Counted from the stretch's first letter, positions 1-7,908 are shown. The stretch: 19,259 bases of DNA from COMBO-56-21 sp041494275 (GCA_041494275.1 JBGQAM010000032.1:1-19259); one strand, 5' to 3'. Program-made: numbers and translations. The notes: generated by a model from the letters alone, not told the origin.

Positions 1-1407
1 ACCGACATCCTGACTCTCCCGGAGCTCGGGTCTGCTCTGGCGTCAGCAACCGCAGCTATGGGCAGGGAGCTCGACATCGTTGCCGTTGACTCTTGCGCTG
101 GGGCGACTTTCGAGATGCTCTACGAGCTGTCCGGCCATTCGGATTTCCTCGTGGCATCTGAGAACAATGTACCGTTCCAAGGCCTGCCCTACACTCAGAT
201 CCTGAACGGACTCGCGGCCGAAACCGAACAGAGTGTAGAACGATTCAGCTCGGAGATCGTCCGAGACTACATCGAATCAGCTTGGACCGGGTCACCGTAT
301 TCCACGACGATGGCCGCGTTCAATCTCTCTTCCATGCAGCAAGTATTCGAAAGTCTCTCGGCCCTGGCCAGCACAGGCGGCAAGTACGAGCGGATATTCC
401 ACTCTGCCATCAATGATGCTCTAGCATCGGCCGAGCATTACGACACAGACTGGTACGTCGATTTTGGAGACTTCATGGACGAACTCCAGGGTCAGGATCA
501 AATGCCCCTGGAGATAAGGACGCTTGCGATAGAGACCGCTCTGGCATACGAAGCGAGCATCGCCAGATTCGCTAAGTTCGACAACCCCGACCCGGCTGAT
601 GGCATACACATAGCACACGCAAGTGGAGCTGTGATTTACGCGCCAAGCGGCGGGTTCCCGGATGTCCCCTATGAAGCTCTGGCCATCGCGGACACGCCGT
701 GGTACAACTTCTCAGTAGCCTCGCGAAGGACTGCCTTCACGAGCGACAGAGTGCTCGGACCAACACTGAGCTACTCAGACTCGCCTACGGATAATGACAA
801 CCTCTCGGATTCTGTTGAGCTCATTTGGCCCGAGAGCCATTCAAGCGTCGAGGCATGGGTCTTTAGGCTGGAACCCGGAGGATATGTCTTGTGCGAGAGA
901 GTGACCTCGACGACCATGTCTCTAGAGGTATCTGGCTATCTCGGCCACCTGCTAATCGCGGCGAGCGCATCGGACGGGGGCGTTGCGGTCTCCTACGACG
1001 AGCTCAATGTCACGCTCTACGGGACAGGCGGTATAACGATCCTCGTGATGCGAGACGGCAGACTGTCCCAGAGCGATTATGATGTGCGAGTGACTGGAGG
1101 GAACTACGTAAGGTCCTTCCCCGCATCGAACGGATACCTAAGGATGAACATCTCGATTCCTACTGACTTAGGAATCGGGGACATGATCACCGTCGAGATC
1201 ATGGACCCAGGATCAGACACGGTGTTGGGGACCGCACACGCTGTCGTGGAGCCGATTGACACGGCGGTCGAAATCGAGGTGTTCTCGCAAGGGGGAACTG
1301 GTTCAGGGTTCATCCTGCTGGCGTTCTTCTCAATACTACCGGGGCTGCTAACCCTCATTTTCGCAGCGATGATGTACCGGGACATCGTCAAGAAGAAGAG
1401 TGAATGA
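1..1407 (+). CDS. Clostripain-like (peptidase family C11) membrane-anchored protease, 5' end outside window
   Basis: The reading frame is open from base 1, so the true start lies upstream; the first in-window ATG (58) is internal because the residues before it (LPELGSALASA) already resemble the C11 fold. The Asp-Ser-Cys-Ala-Gly motif (Cys codon 94-96), followed by FEMLYEL and then DFLVASENNVPFQGLPY, matches the catalytic-cysteine segment and the 'YLVASEE..P..G.PY' segment of clostripain-type cysteine proteases. The partner histidine would lie upstream and is not visible. The middle part looks like beta-rich extracellular domains. Near the C-terminus there is one hydrophobic helix (about 1300-1370), followed by a Lys-rich tail (IVKKKSE). 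This suggests an exported enzyme held in the membrane by its C-terminus, with the tail in the cytoplasm. It ends 2 bp from the convergent glycosyltransferase gene. Family assignment is fairly sure; the substrate is unknown. Confidence 0.78.
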   Translation, partial: TDILTLPELGSALASATAAMGRELDIVAVDSCAGATFEMLYELSGHSDFLVASENNVPFQGLPYTQILNGLAAETEQSVERFSSEIVRDYIESAWTGSPYSTTMAAFNLSSMQQVFESLSALASTGGKYERIFHSAINDALASAEHYDTDWYVDFGDFMDELQGQDQMPLEIRTLAIETALAYEASIARFAKFDNPDPADGIHIAHASGAVIYAPSGGFPDVPYEALAIADTPWYNFSVASRRTAFTSDRVLGPTLSYSDSPTDNDNLSDSVELIWPESHSSVEAWVFRLEPGGYVLCERVTSTTMSLEVSGYLGHLLIAASASDGGVAVSYDELNVTLYGTGGITILVMRDGRLSQSDYDVRVTGGNYVRSFPASNGYLRMNISIPTDLGIGDMITVEIMDPGSDTVLGTAHAVVEPIDTAVEIEVFSQGGTGSGFILLAFFSILPGLLTLIFAAMMYRDIVKKKSE

Positions 1408-1409
1408 AT

Positions 1410-2081
1410 TTAGAACCTCTTCCTGAAGAGGTACTTCAGATTTCCGAAGCCGTCGTTCCACGAGCTCAGCTTCACATCGCCTAAACGAGGGCGGTAAGCT
1501 ATCGGCACTTCTGCAGCCCGCGACTTCTTGAAAGCCTCGATCTTGATCTCCTCGGAGAGCGCCATCCAGTCGCTTTCCAGCACGAGGTCCTTCAGGATCG
1601 ATTTCCTGAAAACCCACATTCCACTCTGGGAATCCTTGACCTTGACCCTAAACAGCAGACGGGTCGTGGCAGAGAGGACCCAGTTGCCGAACCTGTGCTT
1701 CGCCCCCATCGCGCCTTTCTGCATTCTCGCAAACCTGTTGGTCGTGATGAAATCCAAGTTGCCACGTTCGAGCATGTCTAGCAGCGACGGTATCTCCGTG
1801 GCAGGGTAGGTCATGTCCGCGTCGAGGGTCGCCAGGAACTCCCCGCTCGCCTTCTCGAATCCCGTCTTGTAGGCCCTGCCGTAGCCCCGCCTGGGCTCGT
1901 CCACCAAGACAGCTCCGCGCTCAACCGCAATCTGCCGCGTCCTGTCCTTCGAGTTCGTGTCCACCACAAGGATCTCGTGCGGTCTCGACCCGAGGGCACT
2001 GTTCACCTCATCGATCACTAGGCCGATGCTCTTCTCTTCGTTCATCGTTGGGATGATGACAGACACCTTGCCCTCTTCCAT
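1410..2081 (-). CDS. Family 2 glycosyltransferase, dolichol-phosphate-mannose-synthase-like
   Basis: A 223-residue GT-A fold glycosyltransferase that would transfer a sugar from a nucleotide sugar to a lipid carrier or growing glycan at the cytoplasmic face of the membrane. Visible motifs are VSVIIPTMNEE at residues 6-16, VVDTNSKDRT at 39-48 and the metal-binding DAD at 87-89 (LDADMTYP). The order matches DPM1/GT2 enzymes. There is no clear membrane helix, as in short DPM1-type synthases. The ORF extends upstream to 2234, but that extension overlaps the preceding gene and has no domain character. The ATG at 2081 starts just before the conserved strand and is preceded by a GGGAGATGATC-like ribosome site. 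It starts 4 bp after the stop of the preceding glycosyltransferase gene and is the last gene of the operon. Acceptor and donor cannot be read from the sequence. Confidence 0.88.
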   Translation of the reverse strand: MEEGKVSVIIPTMNEEKSIGLVIDEVNSALGSRPHEILVVDTNSKDRTRQIAVERGAVLVDEPRRGYGRAYKTGFEKASGEFLATLDADMTYPATEIPSLLDMLERGNLDFITTNRFARMQKGAMGAKHRFGNWVLSATTRLLFRVKVKDSQSGMWVFRKSILKDLVLESDWMALSEEIKIEAFKKSRAAEVPIAYRPRLGDVKLSSWNDGFGNLKYLFRKRF

Positions 2082-2085
2082 CAGA

Positions 2086-2952
2086 TCATCTCCCAGGGAA
2101 TACGAGTCTGAACCGTCTGGGTTTCCTGCCGGCAGGCGGTGTGTAGGGTGAACGCTCATAGAACTTGCAAACGAGATAGCCGAGAACCGCGAACAAGAGT
2201 CTGGCCAGCGCCCACAGAGACTTCGACGTCTCAATCAGCCTCTGGGGCTTGTAGCTGGACCACAGCCGACCGTGTTTCATTGTCAGCTGCTTTCTCCCCC
2301 AGCCGTTCCAGAAGGCCTGCTTGAAGAACTTGATGAAGCTCTCCTTCATCCTGTGGTAGACTATGGCGTCCTCGTTGTATCCGAGCCCATAGCCCAATGA
2401 GACCGCCCTGTAGTTCATATCTATATCTTCCGCCGTGACGAACCAAGGGTCGAACCCTACCACCTCGTCCAGAACCTTTCGTTTCCAGGCCATGTTTCCG
2501 CTGGGGTACGAGACATCCATCCCTCGGTGGTAGAGCTCGACGCGATCGAGCTCCTGGAACGCGTGATAGCCGATGTTGATGGTCTTCCCAGCTGCGATGT
2601 CGTGGTCATTCAGCGTCTTTCTGAGTTCTTTGAGCCAGAACGGGTTCGCAATACAATCTCCACCGATAGTGGCGATCGCGTCTCCCTTCGCCTTCATGAT
2701 CCCGAAGTTGGTGCTCTCGCCGCGTGTACCCGGCTTGTGATACAGGTGTATCTCCGGGTGCGTCTCCATGTACTTCTTGATGATCGCGACGGTGCCGTCC
2801 CAGCTGCCAGCGTCGACGATGACAATCTCCAAAGGCTTCTCCTGGGTGACGAGGCTGTCAAGAAGGTCCCTTATGTGGCGCTTCTCGTTCAGGAGATTCA
2901 GGACGATGCTGATCATCATGGTATTGATGCCCTCTGGAAACGTTTGCCCCAT
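2086..2952 (-). CDS. Family 2 glycosyltransferase
   Basis: A 288-residue GT2 glycosyltransferase. It shows ISIVLNLLNEKRHI (residues 14-27), the donor-binding VIVDAGSWDGT (44-54), a GGDC sequence at 97-100 standing where the DXD metal site is expected, and TAEDIDMNYR (173-182) with the ED pair typical of the catalytic base region. A hydrophobic stretch near the C-terminus (LARLLFAVLGYLVC) may dock it to the membrane. The start is uncertain: the ATG at 2952 gives the longest form, but the conserved domain begins right after two ATGs at 2919 and 2916, so the first 11 residues may not be translated. It lies between the dehydrogenase gene (25 bp gap) and the second GT2 gene (4 bp gap), all on the minus strand. 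It probably adds a sugar to the glycan made by this locus; its specificity is unknown. Confidence 0.88.
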   Translation of the reverse strand: MGQTFPEGINTMMISIVLNLLNEKRHIRDLLDSLVTQEKPLEIVIVDAGSWDGTVAIIKKYMETHPEIHLYHKPGTRGESTNFGIMKAKGDAIATIGGDCIANPFWLKELRKTLNDHDIAAGKTINIGYHAFQELDRVELYHRGMDVSYPSGNMAWKRKVLDEVVGFDPWFVTAEDIDMNYRAVSLGYGLGYNEDAIVYHRMKESFIKFFKQAFWNGWGRKQLTMKHGRLWSSYKPQRLIETSKSLWALARLLFAVLGYLVCKFYERSPYTPPAGRKPRRFRLVFPGR

Positions 2953-2977
2953 ATTATGACTTTCATGTACTGCTGGC

Positions 2978-4300
2978 CTATTGCCTGTGAGCCAAGCCGT
3001 AGCCTATCCCCAAGTAACGCGCTCCTGCTTCTCTGACTGCCTCGGGGTCGAGACATCTGCGTCCGTCGACCACCACAGCGCGCCTCATCTGGGAGAGCTC
3101 CTTTTTCCCCAGCTTCTTGAACTCTGGCCAATCCGCCTGGACGATGCAGCCATCCGCACCTTTGAGACACTCCGCGGCGGACTGCGCGTACTCGATCGTC
3201 GGCATGACCTTGATGAAGTTGTCCATGGCCATCGGATCGAATGCGACCACCCTCGCTCCCCTGGCCAGTAACTCAATCACGAGTGGAAGAGCTCGAGTCT
3301 CCCTGATATCATCGACGCCTCCTTTGAATGCGAGACCAAGGACCGCCACCCGCTTTCCTTCGACAGACCCAATAGCCGTCTCCAGAATTCGAATGCCCTC
3401 AATTGGCTGTCGGCTGTTTATCGCAAGAAGTGCTGACAGCAATCTGGAGTCGTATCTCTCAGAGCGGGCCTTGTCCTTCAACGCCTTGACGTCCTTCGGG
3501 AGGCAACTCCCTCCGAATCCCAGACCAGGCTTCAGGAACAACGATCCAATCCTAGGATCCATGCCAGCAGCCTTCAACACGGGACCCGAATCAATCCCGA
3601 ACCTGACGCACATGTTCGCAATCTCGTTGGAGTACGTGATCTTCGTAGCGAGGAACGCGTTTGAGGCGTATTTGATCATCTCAGCAGATCTCAGATCCGT
3701 TCTGATCTTCGGCGAATCTATAGGCTTGTACAGCTTCAGGAGAACATCACCCGAGCGCTTGTCAGCCGAGCCCACGACAATCCTGGAAGGCTCCATGCTG
3801 TCTTTGAGGGCGCTCCCTTCTTGGAGGAATTCGGGGTTCATGCAGATGCCGAAGTCGACCCCCGACTTCTTCCCAGATGCCTTTTCGAGGGTGGGTAGCA
3901 CCACCGAGTCCGTGGTCGATGGGACGACGGTGCTCTTCATAACTATGACCTTGTAGTCTCTGCACTTGCGCAGAGCCTTCCCGACGCTTCTTGTCGCGGC
4001 CTTGACAGGGCGAATATCGATGCGTCCCGAGGGCAGCGAAGGCGTCTGAACACAGATGAAAACGATGTTCGAGTCTGTGACAGCAGAGACCACGTCCTCC
4101 ACGGCCTTCATTCTTCTGATCCTCACGAGCTTCGCGAGCTCCTTCTCTAGGGGAGGCTCGTAGAAAGGCAGCTTACCTGAGTTCACCATCTTGACGCGAA
4201 TCTTATCGATATCGGCGCAGACGACGCTATGGCCGAGCTTCCCGAACATGACCGCCGTGGCAAGCCCGACATAGCCGGCGCCGATGACGCATATCCTCAT
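2978..4300 (-). CDS. ugd: UDP-glucose 6-dehydrogenase family (UDP-glucose/GDP-mannose dehydrogenase)
   Basis: Two successive NAD-dependent oxidations at C6 turn a nucleotide hexose into a nucleotide uronic acid. The 440 residues show the N-terminal NAD-binding GAGYVG at 7-12, the VQTPS segment near 84-88, KSTVVPST near 122-129, MNPEFLQEGSAL near 154-165, and the catalytic cysteine Cys266 in GFGGSCLPKD. The C-terminal UDP-binding domain (LGLAFKGGVDDIRE) follows. FGGS-C-x-PKD is the signature of UDP-glucose and GDP-mannose dehydrogenases. UDP-HexNAc dehydrogenases usually carry GGHC-I-P instead. Parts such as SGKKSGVDFG also resemble GDP-mannose dehydrogenase (AlgD), so the substrate is not certain. 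The divergent GalU-like neighbour favours UDP-glucose. The start at 4300 lies about 27 bp after a TATA-like element, indicating a leaderless message. It is the first gene of a three-gene operon. Confidence 0.9.
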   Translation of the reverse strand: MRICVIGAGYVGLATAVMFGKLGHSVVCADIDKIRVKMVNSGKLPFYEPPLEKELAKLVRIRRMKAVEDVVSAVTDSNIVFICVQTPSLPSGRIDIRPVKAATRSVGKALRKCRDYKVIVMKSTVVPSTTDSVVLPTLEKASGKKSGVDFGICMNPEFLQEGSALKDSMEPSRIVVGSADKRSGDVLLKLYKPIDSPKIRTDLRSAEMIKYASNAFLATKITYSNEIANMCVRFGIDSGPVLKAAGMDPRIGSLFLKPGLGFGGSCLPKDVKALKDKARSERYDSRLLSALLAINSRQPIEGIRILETAIGSVEGKRVAVLGLAFKGGVDDIRETRALPLVIELLARGARVVAFDPMAMDNFIKVMPTIEYAQSAAECLKGADGCIVQADWPEFKKLGKKELSQMRRAVVVDGRRCLDPEAVREAGARYLGIGYGLAHRQ

Positions 4301-4322
4301 CGGCCCTTGAACTGGCTGGACT

Positions 4323-4330
4323 CATAATAA
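4323..4330 (-). promoter_or_regulatory. TATA box of the dehydrogenase-glycosyltransferase operon
   Basis: Read on the minus strand the sequence is TTATTATG, preceded by a purine-rich GAAGGG stretch that could be the BRE. Its centre is about 27 bp from the ATG at 4300. This is the spacing expected when transcription starts at or within a base or two of the start codon. No Shine-Dalgarno motif precedes the ATG, which agrees with a leaderless message. Confidence 0.55.
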
Positions 4331-4367
4331 CCCTTCTGCTCCCCGACCTCGATGTGCCAGGAAAGAG

Positions 4368-4375
4368 TTATATTC
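4368..4375 (+). promoter_or_regulatory. TATA box of the galU-LbH-DegT-Gfo operon
   Basis: TTATATTC, preceded by GAAAGAG as a possible BRE, is centred about 27 bp before the ATG at 4398. No ribosome-binding motif lies between them. This fits a leaderless archaeal promoter. It stands about 45 bp from the opposite-facing TATA box in the same 97-bp gap. Confidence 0.6.
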
Positions 4376-4397
4376 ACACCAACCCTTCAATCGCCGG

Positions 4398-5258
4398 ATG
4401 AAGGTCGTTATCCCAGCTGCGGGTCTCGGAATACGGTTCCTGCCAGCGACAAAGGCGCAACCTAAGGAGATGCTGCCCGTCGTCGACAAACCCGCCATAC
4501 AATACGTTGTCGAAGAAGCTGTCGCGTCGGGAATGACGGACATAATCATAATCACGGGAAGAGGCAAAAGGGCGATCGAGGACCACTTCGACAAGTCCTA
4601 CGAGCTGGAGCATAAACTCAGGGAATCCGGCAACTCTGAGGCCCTGTCCGAGGTCCAGAGGATCGCGTCGATGGCCGACATATTCTACATCAGGCAGAAG
4701 GAACAGCTTGGCCTCGGACATGCGATCCTTTGCGCGAAGAAGCATGTCGGGAACGAGCCGTTCGCGGTGATGCTTGGAGACGACATCGTGGTGAACGATC
4801 GGCCGTGCATCGGCCAATTGGTGGATGCCTTTGAAGAAATGGGATCATCGGTCGTCGGCGTCGAGCAGGTCCCGAAATCCAGGATTCACAGATACGGGGT
4901 CATCAAGGGCAAGAGGGTCAAGGACGAAATCTACAAGGTGGAGGACCTGGTAGAGAAGCCGTCGCCAGAGGAGGCGCCTTCGGACCTCGCAATAATCGGA
5001 AGATACGTTTTCGAGCCGGACATATTCACTTACCTCGAGAAGATAGGCCCCGGCAAGGGCGGGGAGTACCAGCTCACGGACGCGATGAGACTCCTCTGCC
5101 ACAAGAAAGGGCTCTACGGTCTGCGTTTCAAGGGAAGGCGGTTCGACATAGGTAGCAAGGCCGATTGGGTCAAGGCGACGATCGCCCTGAGCATGGACCG
5201 AAAGGACCTCGCGGACGAGCTGAAGGACATCCATGACTTGTTCGACAAGAAGCGCTGA
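4398..5258 (+). CDS. galU: UTP-glucose-1-phosphate uridylyltransferase
   Basis: Makes UDP-glucose from UTP and glucose-1-phosphate in the cytoplasm, supplying nucleotide sugar to the adjacent glycan genes. The 286-residue length is usual for GalU. The nucleotide-binding segment at residues 7-28 runs AAGLG-I-RFLPATK...PKEMLP. Further family marks are VDKPAIQYVVEEAVASG (29-45), the Q-LGLGHA segment, MLGDDIV, the VEKP segment of the catalytic core, IGRYVFEP and GGEYQLTDA. One oddity is Ile12, where the G-x-G-T/S-R signature normally has Thr or Ser; the codon is clearly ATA. It is the first gene of the operon and is divergent from ugd. GalU-like enzymes in archaea sometimes use other sugar-1-phosphates, so strict glucose specificity is inferred rather than shown. 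Confidence 0.93.
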   Translation: MKVVIPAAGLGIRFLPATKAQPKEMLPVVDKPAIQYVVEEAVASGMTDIIIITGRGKRAIEDHFDKSYELEHKLRESGNSEALSEVQRIASMADIFYIRQKEQLGLGHAILCAKKHVGNEPFAVMLGDDIVVNDRPCIGQLVDAFEEMGSSVVGVEQVPKSRIHRYGVIKGKRVKDEIYKVEDLVEKPSPEEAPSDLAIIGRYVFEPDIFTYLEKIGPGKGGEYQLTDAMRLLCHKKGLYGLRFKGRRFDIGSKADWVKATIALSMDRKDLADELKDIHDLFDKKR

Positions 5259-5350
5259 TGCCTGGACAAGCCACCAATGTTTTCGCCAACGCCATAATCT
5301 ATTATAGCTACATCGGGATTCCGCAGTCAGAGGTCCTATCTTTGAAGCTG

Positions 5351-5836
5351 ATGGCCAAGTACTACAGAATAGATGGTGCGGACATCGGTGAGGACACCAT
5401 AGTCCGAGACTACGTCAACCTCTACGGCTGCAAGATCGGCAAACGCTGCAGGATAGCAGCCTACACTGAGATACAGCGCGGGGTCACGATAGGTGACAGA
5501 TGCAAGATCGAGGCCTTCGCATTCATACCGTCAGGCGTGACCATCGAGGACGAGGTCTTCATCGGCCCACATGCGTGCTTCACCAACGACAAGGTGCCCA
5601 AAGCGGTGGGCGACTGGGAGATGACTCCGACGCTGGTCAGGAGAGGCGCATCAGTAGGCGCCAATGCGACCATAGTCTGCGGAGTGACGATAGGCGAGAA
5701 CGCGCTCATAGCTGCTGGCGCCGTGGTCACCAAGGACGTCCCGGCCAATGCAATCGTAGCGGGAGTCCCGGCCAGGAAGATCGGTTCGAGAGGAAAGGGC
5801 AAGCCGAAGCCAAACAAAGGAAGGGGTAAGAGATGA
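5351..5836 (+). CDS. Left-handed beta-helix N-acetyltransferase, WbpD/WlbB-like
   Basis: Probably transfers an acetyl group from acetyl-CoA to the amino group of a 3-amino nucleotide sugar made by the next two genes. The 161 residues contain repeated hexapeptide turns (for example IGEDTI, IGKRCRI, IGDRCKI, VGANATI, IGENALI) typical of a trimeric left-handed beta helix. They end in the GVPARKIG motif of sugar N-acetyltransferases. The segment FIGPHACFTNDKVPKA resembles the WbpD loop GPSMVFTN. The frame is open from an ATG at 5258 that overlaps the galU stop, but the 31 extra residues do not resemble the family. The ATG at 5351 fits the fold start (KYYRIDGADIGEDTIV), with AGAGGT about 15 bases upstream. 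The C-terminus is a short basic tail rich in Lys, Arg and Gly. The stop overlaps the next start (ATGA). Confidence 0.85.
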   Translation: MAKYYRIDGADIGEDTIVRDYVNLYGCKIGKRCRIAAYTEIQRGVTIGDRCKIEAFAFIPSGVTIEDEVFIGPHACFTNDKVPKAVGDWEMTPTLVRRGASVGANATIVCGVTIGENALIAAGAVVTKDVPANAIVAGVPARKIGSRGKGKPKPNKGRGKR

Positions 5837-6933
5837 AAGTCCCAATCGCCCAGCCAGTCATGACAGAGAAGATGATCGAGGCCGCTGCGAACGCCTTGAG
5901 GAATGAGAGGCTGACGCTCGGCGAGAGCGTCTTCAAGTTCGAAGAAGCCTTCGCGAAAATGTGCGGGACGAAGCACGCCATAGCGGTCAGCTCGGGGACG
6001 GCGGCGCTCCAGCTATCACTGCAGGCCCACGGGGTCAAGGCAGGGGATAGGGTCGTCGCACCGGCCATGTCATTCGTGGCAACGACCAATGCTTTCGTCC
6101 CCTTCGGGGTAGCGCCTGGTTTTGCCGATGTGTCGGAGAAGGATTACACTCTCGATCCAGTGAAGCTGACGGCTGCGCTCGACAAGAAGACGAAGGCTGT
6201 GATCCCAGTGCATCTGTACGGCCATGTCGCGATGATGGACGAGATCAACGATGTCGCCAGGAAGAACAACCTCGTGGTGATCGAAGACGCATGCCAGGCG
6301 CATGGCGCTGTCTACAATGGCAAGAAGGCCGGTAGCCTTGGAAACGCTGGATGCTTCTCATTCTACCCGACCAAGAATATGCATGTTGGCGGCGACGGCG
6401 GCATGATCACCACCAATGACGACAAGGTCGCTGACGCCTGCTCCCGGATGAGGCACTGCGGCCGCAAGAAGGGGAGCAACTACGAGCACGACATCATAGG
6501 ATACACTTACAGGCTGAACTCGGCCAATGCGGCGGTCGGCATCGAGCAGCTCAAGATGCTGCCCGAGTGGAACGACAAGAGGCGCGCTGCAGCCAAGATG
6601 TATGACCAGATGCTCAAGGGCGTCGGGGACCTCGTGCTTCCGCCTTCCGCGACCAGCGACGTCACTCCGGTCTATCACCTATACACGCTGAGGACCAAGA
6701 AGAGGTACGAACTGAAAGCGCACCTCGATAGCAAGGGCGTGGGAGTCGGCCTCAACTACGAGATACCGATACACTTGCAGCCAATCTACAAGGAGATGTT
6801 CGGGTTCAAGGAGGGCCTCCTGCCAGTGACCGAGAAGTGCTGCAAGGAGGTCATTGCCATCCCGATGTTCGCTGACATCTCTCCCGAGCAGATCAAGTAT
6901 GTAGTCGACTGCGTCAAGGAGTTCTACGGGTAG
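5833..6933 (+). CDS. DegT/DnrJ/EryC1/StrS-family sugar aminotransferase, WbpE-like
   Basis: A PLP enzyme that moves an amino group, usually from glutamate, to a keto nucleotide sugar. Of 366 residues, the N-terminus has PIAQPVM and an SSGTAALQLSL phosphate-binding loop (53-63). EDACQAHGA (151-159) carries the Asp that contacts the PLP ring nitrogen, and SFYPTKN (176-182) has the PLP lysine at Lys181. GDGGMITT and the 'MRHCGR...G.TYRLNSANAAVGIEQL' block follow, all in family order. The ATG overlaps the stop of the acetyltransferase gene by 4 bases and has a GGAAGGGGT ribosome site. With the Gfo/Idh/MocA gene downstream and the acetyltransferase upstream, it most likely aminates C3 of a nucleotide uronic acid, as WbpE does. 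The position of amination is inferred from context. Confidence 0.92.
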   Translation: MKVPIAQPVMTEKMIEAAANALRNERLTLGESVFKFEEAFAKMCGTKHAIAVSSGTAALQLSLQAHGVKAGDRVVAPAMSFVATTNAFVPFGVAPGFADVSEKDYTLDPVKLTAALDKKTKAVIPVHLYGHVAMMDEINDVARKNNLVVIEDACQAHGAVYNGKKAGSLGNAGCFSFYPTKNMHVGGDGGMITTNDDKVADACSRMRHCGRKKGSNYEHDIIGYTYRLNSANAAVGIEQLKMLPEWNDKRRAAAKMYDQMLKGVGDLVLPPSATSDVTPVYHLYTLRTKKRYELKAHLDSKGVGVGLNYEIPIHLQPIYKEMFGFKEGLLPVTEKCCKEVIAIPMFADISPEQIKYVVDCVKEFYG

Positions 6934-6939
6934 ATTCTC

Positions 6940-7890
6940 ATGGCCAAGTACAATGTTGGAGTCATTGGCGTCGGATACTGGGGCAGAAAGATAGTCGACG
7001 AGTACACCAAGGTCGAGGAAGTCAACCTCATCGGGGTCTCGGACCTGGATGAGAAGAACCTCGCGTTCTGCAACGAGAGGTATGGAGTCAAGAACGGCTA
7101 CTCGGACTACAAACAGCTCCTTGCTCAGAAAGAGCTCCACGCGGTCAATATCTGCACGCCGAACCAGATGCACTACAAGATCACGAAAGACGCTCTGGAG
7201 GCCGGGAAGAACGTCCTTGTGGAGAAGCCCATCACCCTGAACTCGAAGGAAGGCAAGGAACTCGTCGACCTGGCCCAGAAGAAGAAGCTGACCCTGTCGG
7301 TCGGCCACATATTCAGATTCAACAACGCGCTGACAGAGATCAGGCGTATGATCAAGGAAGAGAACTACTTCGGCAGACTGTTCCTGATAGAATGCGACTG
7401 GCTCAACCTTGAAAAGGCATTTCCGGACAGGGACGTCTTGTTCGACCTCGCGCCCCACATGTTCGACATCCAGAACTATCTGACCGACCAGTGGCCGGTC
7501 GAGATTAGCTGCATGGGCGGGCCGTTCAGGCGAAAGGACGGAGAGGAGACCGCATACGTCACGGCGAAGTTCAAGGACGGCATGATCGCCATGTCGAACA
7601 TAAGCTGGCTCGTCCCGAAGAAGACGAGGCAGATATTCATCGCTGGCGAGTCGAAATCCGCCCTGATCGACGCTGTCGCTCAGAAGATAACGATCTACGA
7701 GAGCGGCTACACGAAGGAGCTCCCGATCCACCCGAACAACACGATCAGGGACGAGCTGGTGCACTTCGTGAAGACTTTCAGCGACCCGGCAACCGAGACG
7801 AGGAACAGCGGGACCATAGGCGTCAAGACCGTGGAACTGATCGAAGCGGCCAAGCGGTCGATGCATGAGGGAAAGGTAATCAAGGTCTGA
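6940..7890 (+). CDS. Gfo/Idh/MocA-family NAD(P)-dependent sugar oxidoreductase, WbpB/WlbA-like
   Basis: A 316-residue two-domain dehydrogenase. The Rossmann motif GVIGVGYWG (7-15) starts the protein. EKP at 95-97 provides the conserved lysine (Lys96), and D-L-A-P-H (169-173) provides the active-site His173 of the family. It probably oxidises the C3 hydroxyl of a nucleotide sugar to a ketone, the substrate for the DegT enzyme encoded just upstream. Together with that gene and the acetyltransferase it reproduces the WbpB-WbpE-WbpD set. It starts 6 bp after the preceding stop and has no strong ribosome site. It is the last gene of the operon; the following glycosyltransferase has its own TATA box. 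A role in another sugar oxidation cannot be excluded from sequence alone. Confidence 0.88.
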   Translation: MAKYNVGVIGVGYWGRKIVDEYTKVEEVNLIGVSDLDEKNLAFCNERYGVKNGYSDYKQLLAQKELHAVNICTPNQMHYKITKDALEAGKNVLVEKPITLNSKEGKELVDLAQKKKLTLSVGHIFRFNNALTEIRRMIKEENYFGRLFLIECDWLNLEKAFPDRDVLFDLAPHMFDIQNYLTDQWPVEISCMGGPFRRKDGEETAYVTAKFKDGMIAMSNISWLVPKKTRQIFIAGESKSALIDAVAQKITIYESGYTKELPIHPNNTIRDELVHFVKTFSDPATETRNSGTIGVKTVELIEAAKRSMHEGKVIKV

Positions 7891-7908
7891 CCTGGCACAC
7901 GGATGCCA

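Noticed and set aside
2082..2234. N-terminal extension of the short glycosyltransferase
   Set aside because: It would overlap the preceding gene by about 150 bases, is Arg/Ser-rich without domain character, and a good start with a ribosome site lies at 2081.
3117..3956. Plus-strand open frame of 279 codons
   Set aside because: It is opposite the well-conserved dehydrogenase gene, and the translation shows no domain.
5258..5350. Upstream ATG for the beta-helix acetyltransferase
   Set aside because: The 31 added residues do not match the family and the fold begins just after the ATG at 5351. A TATA-like ATTATAG near 5301-5307 is not at leaderless distance, so I did not list it as a promoter.
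6679..7866. Long minus-strand open frame of 395 codons
   Set aside because: It lies wholly opposite the DegT and Gfo/Idh/MocA genes, shows no recognisable domain, and is explained by GC-rich codon use of the plus-strand genes.
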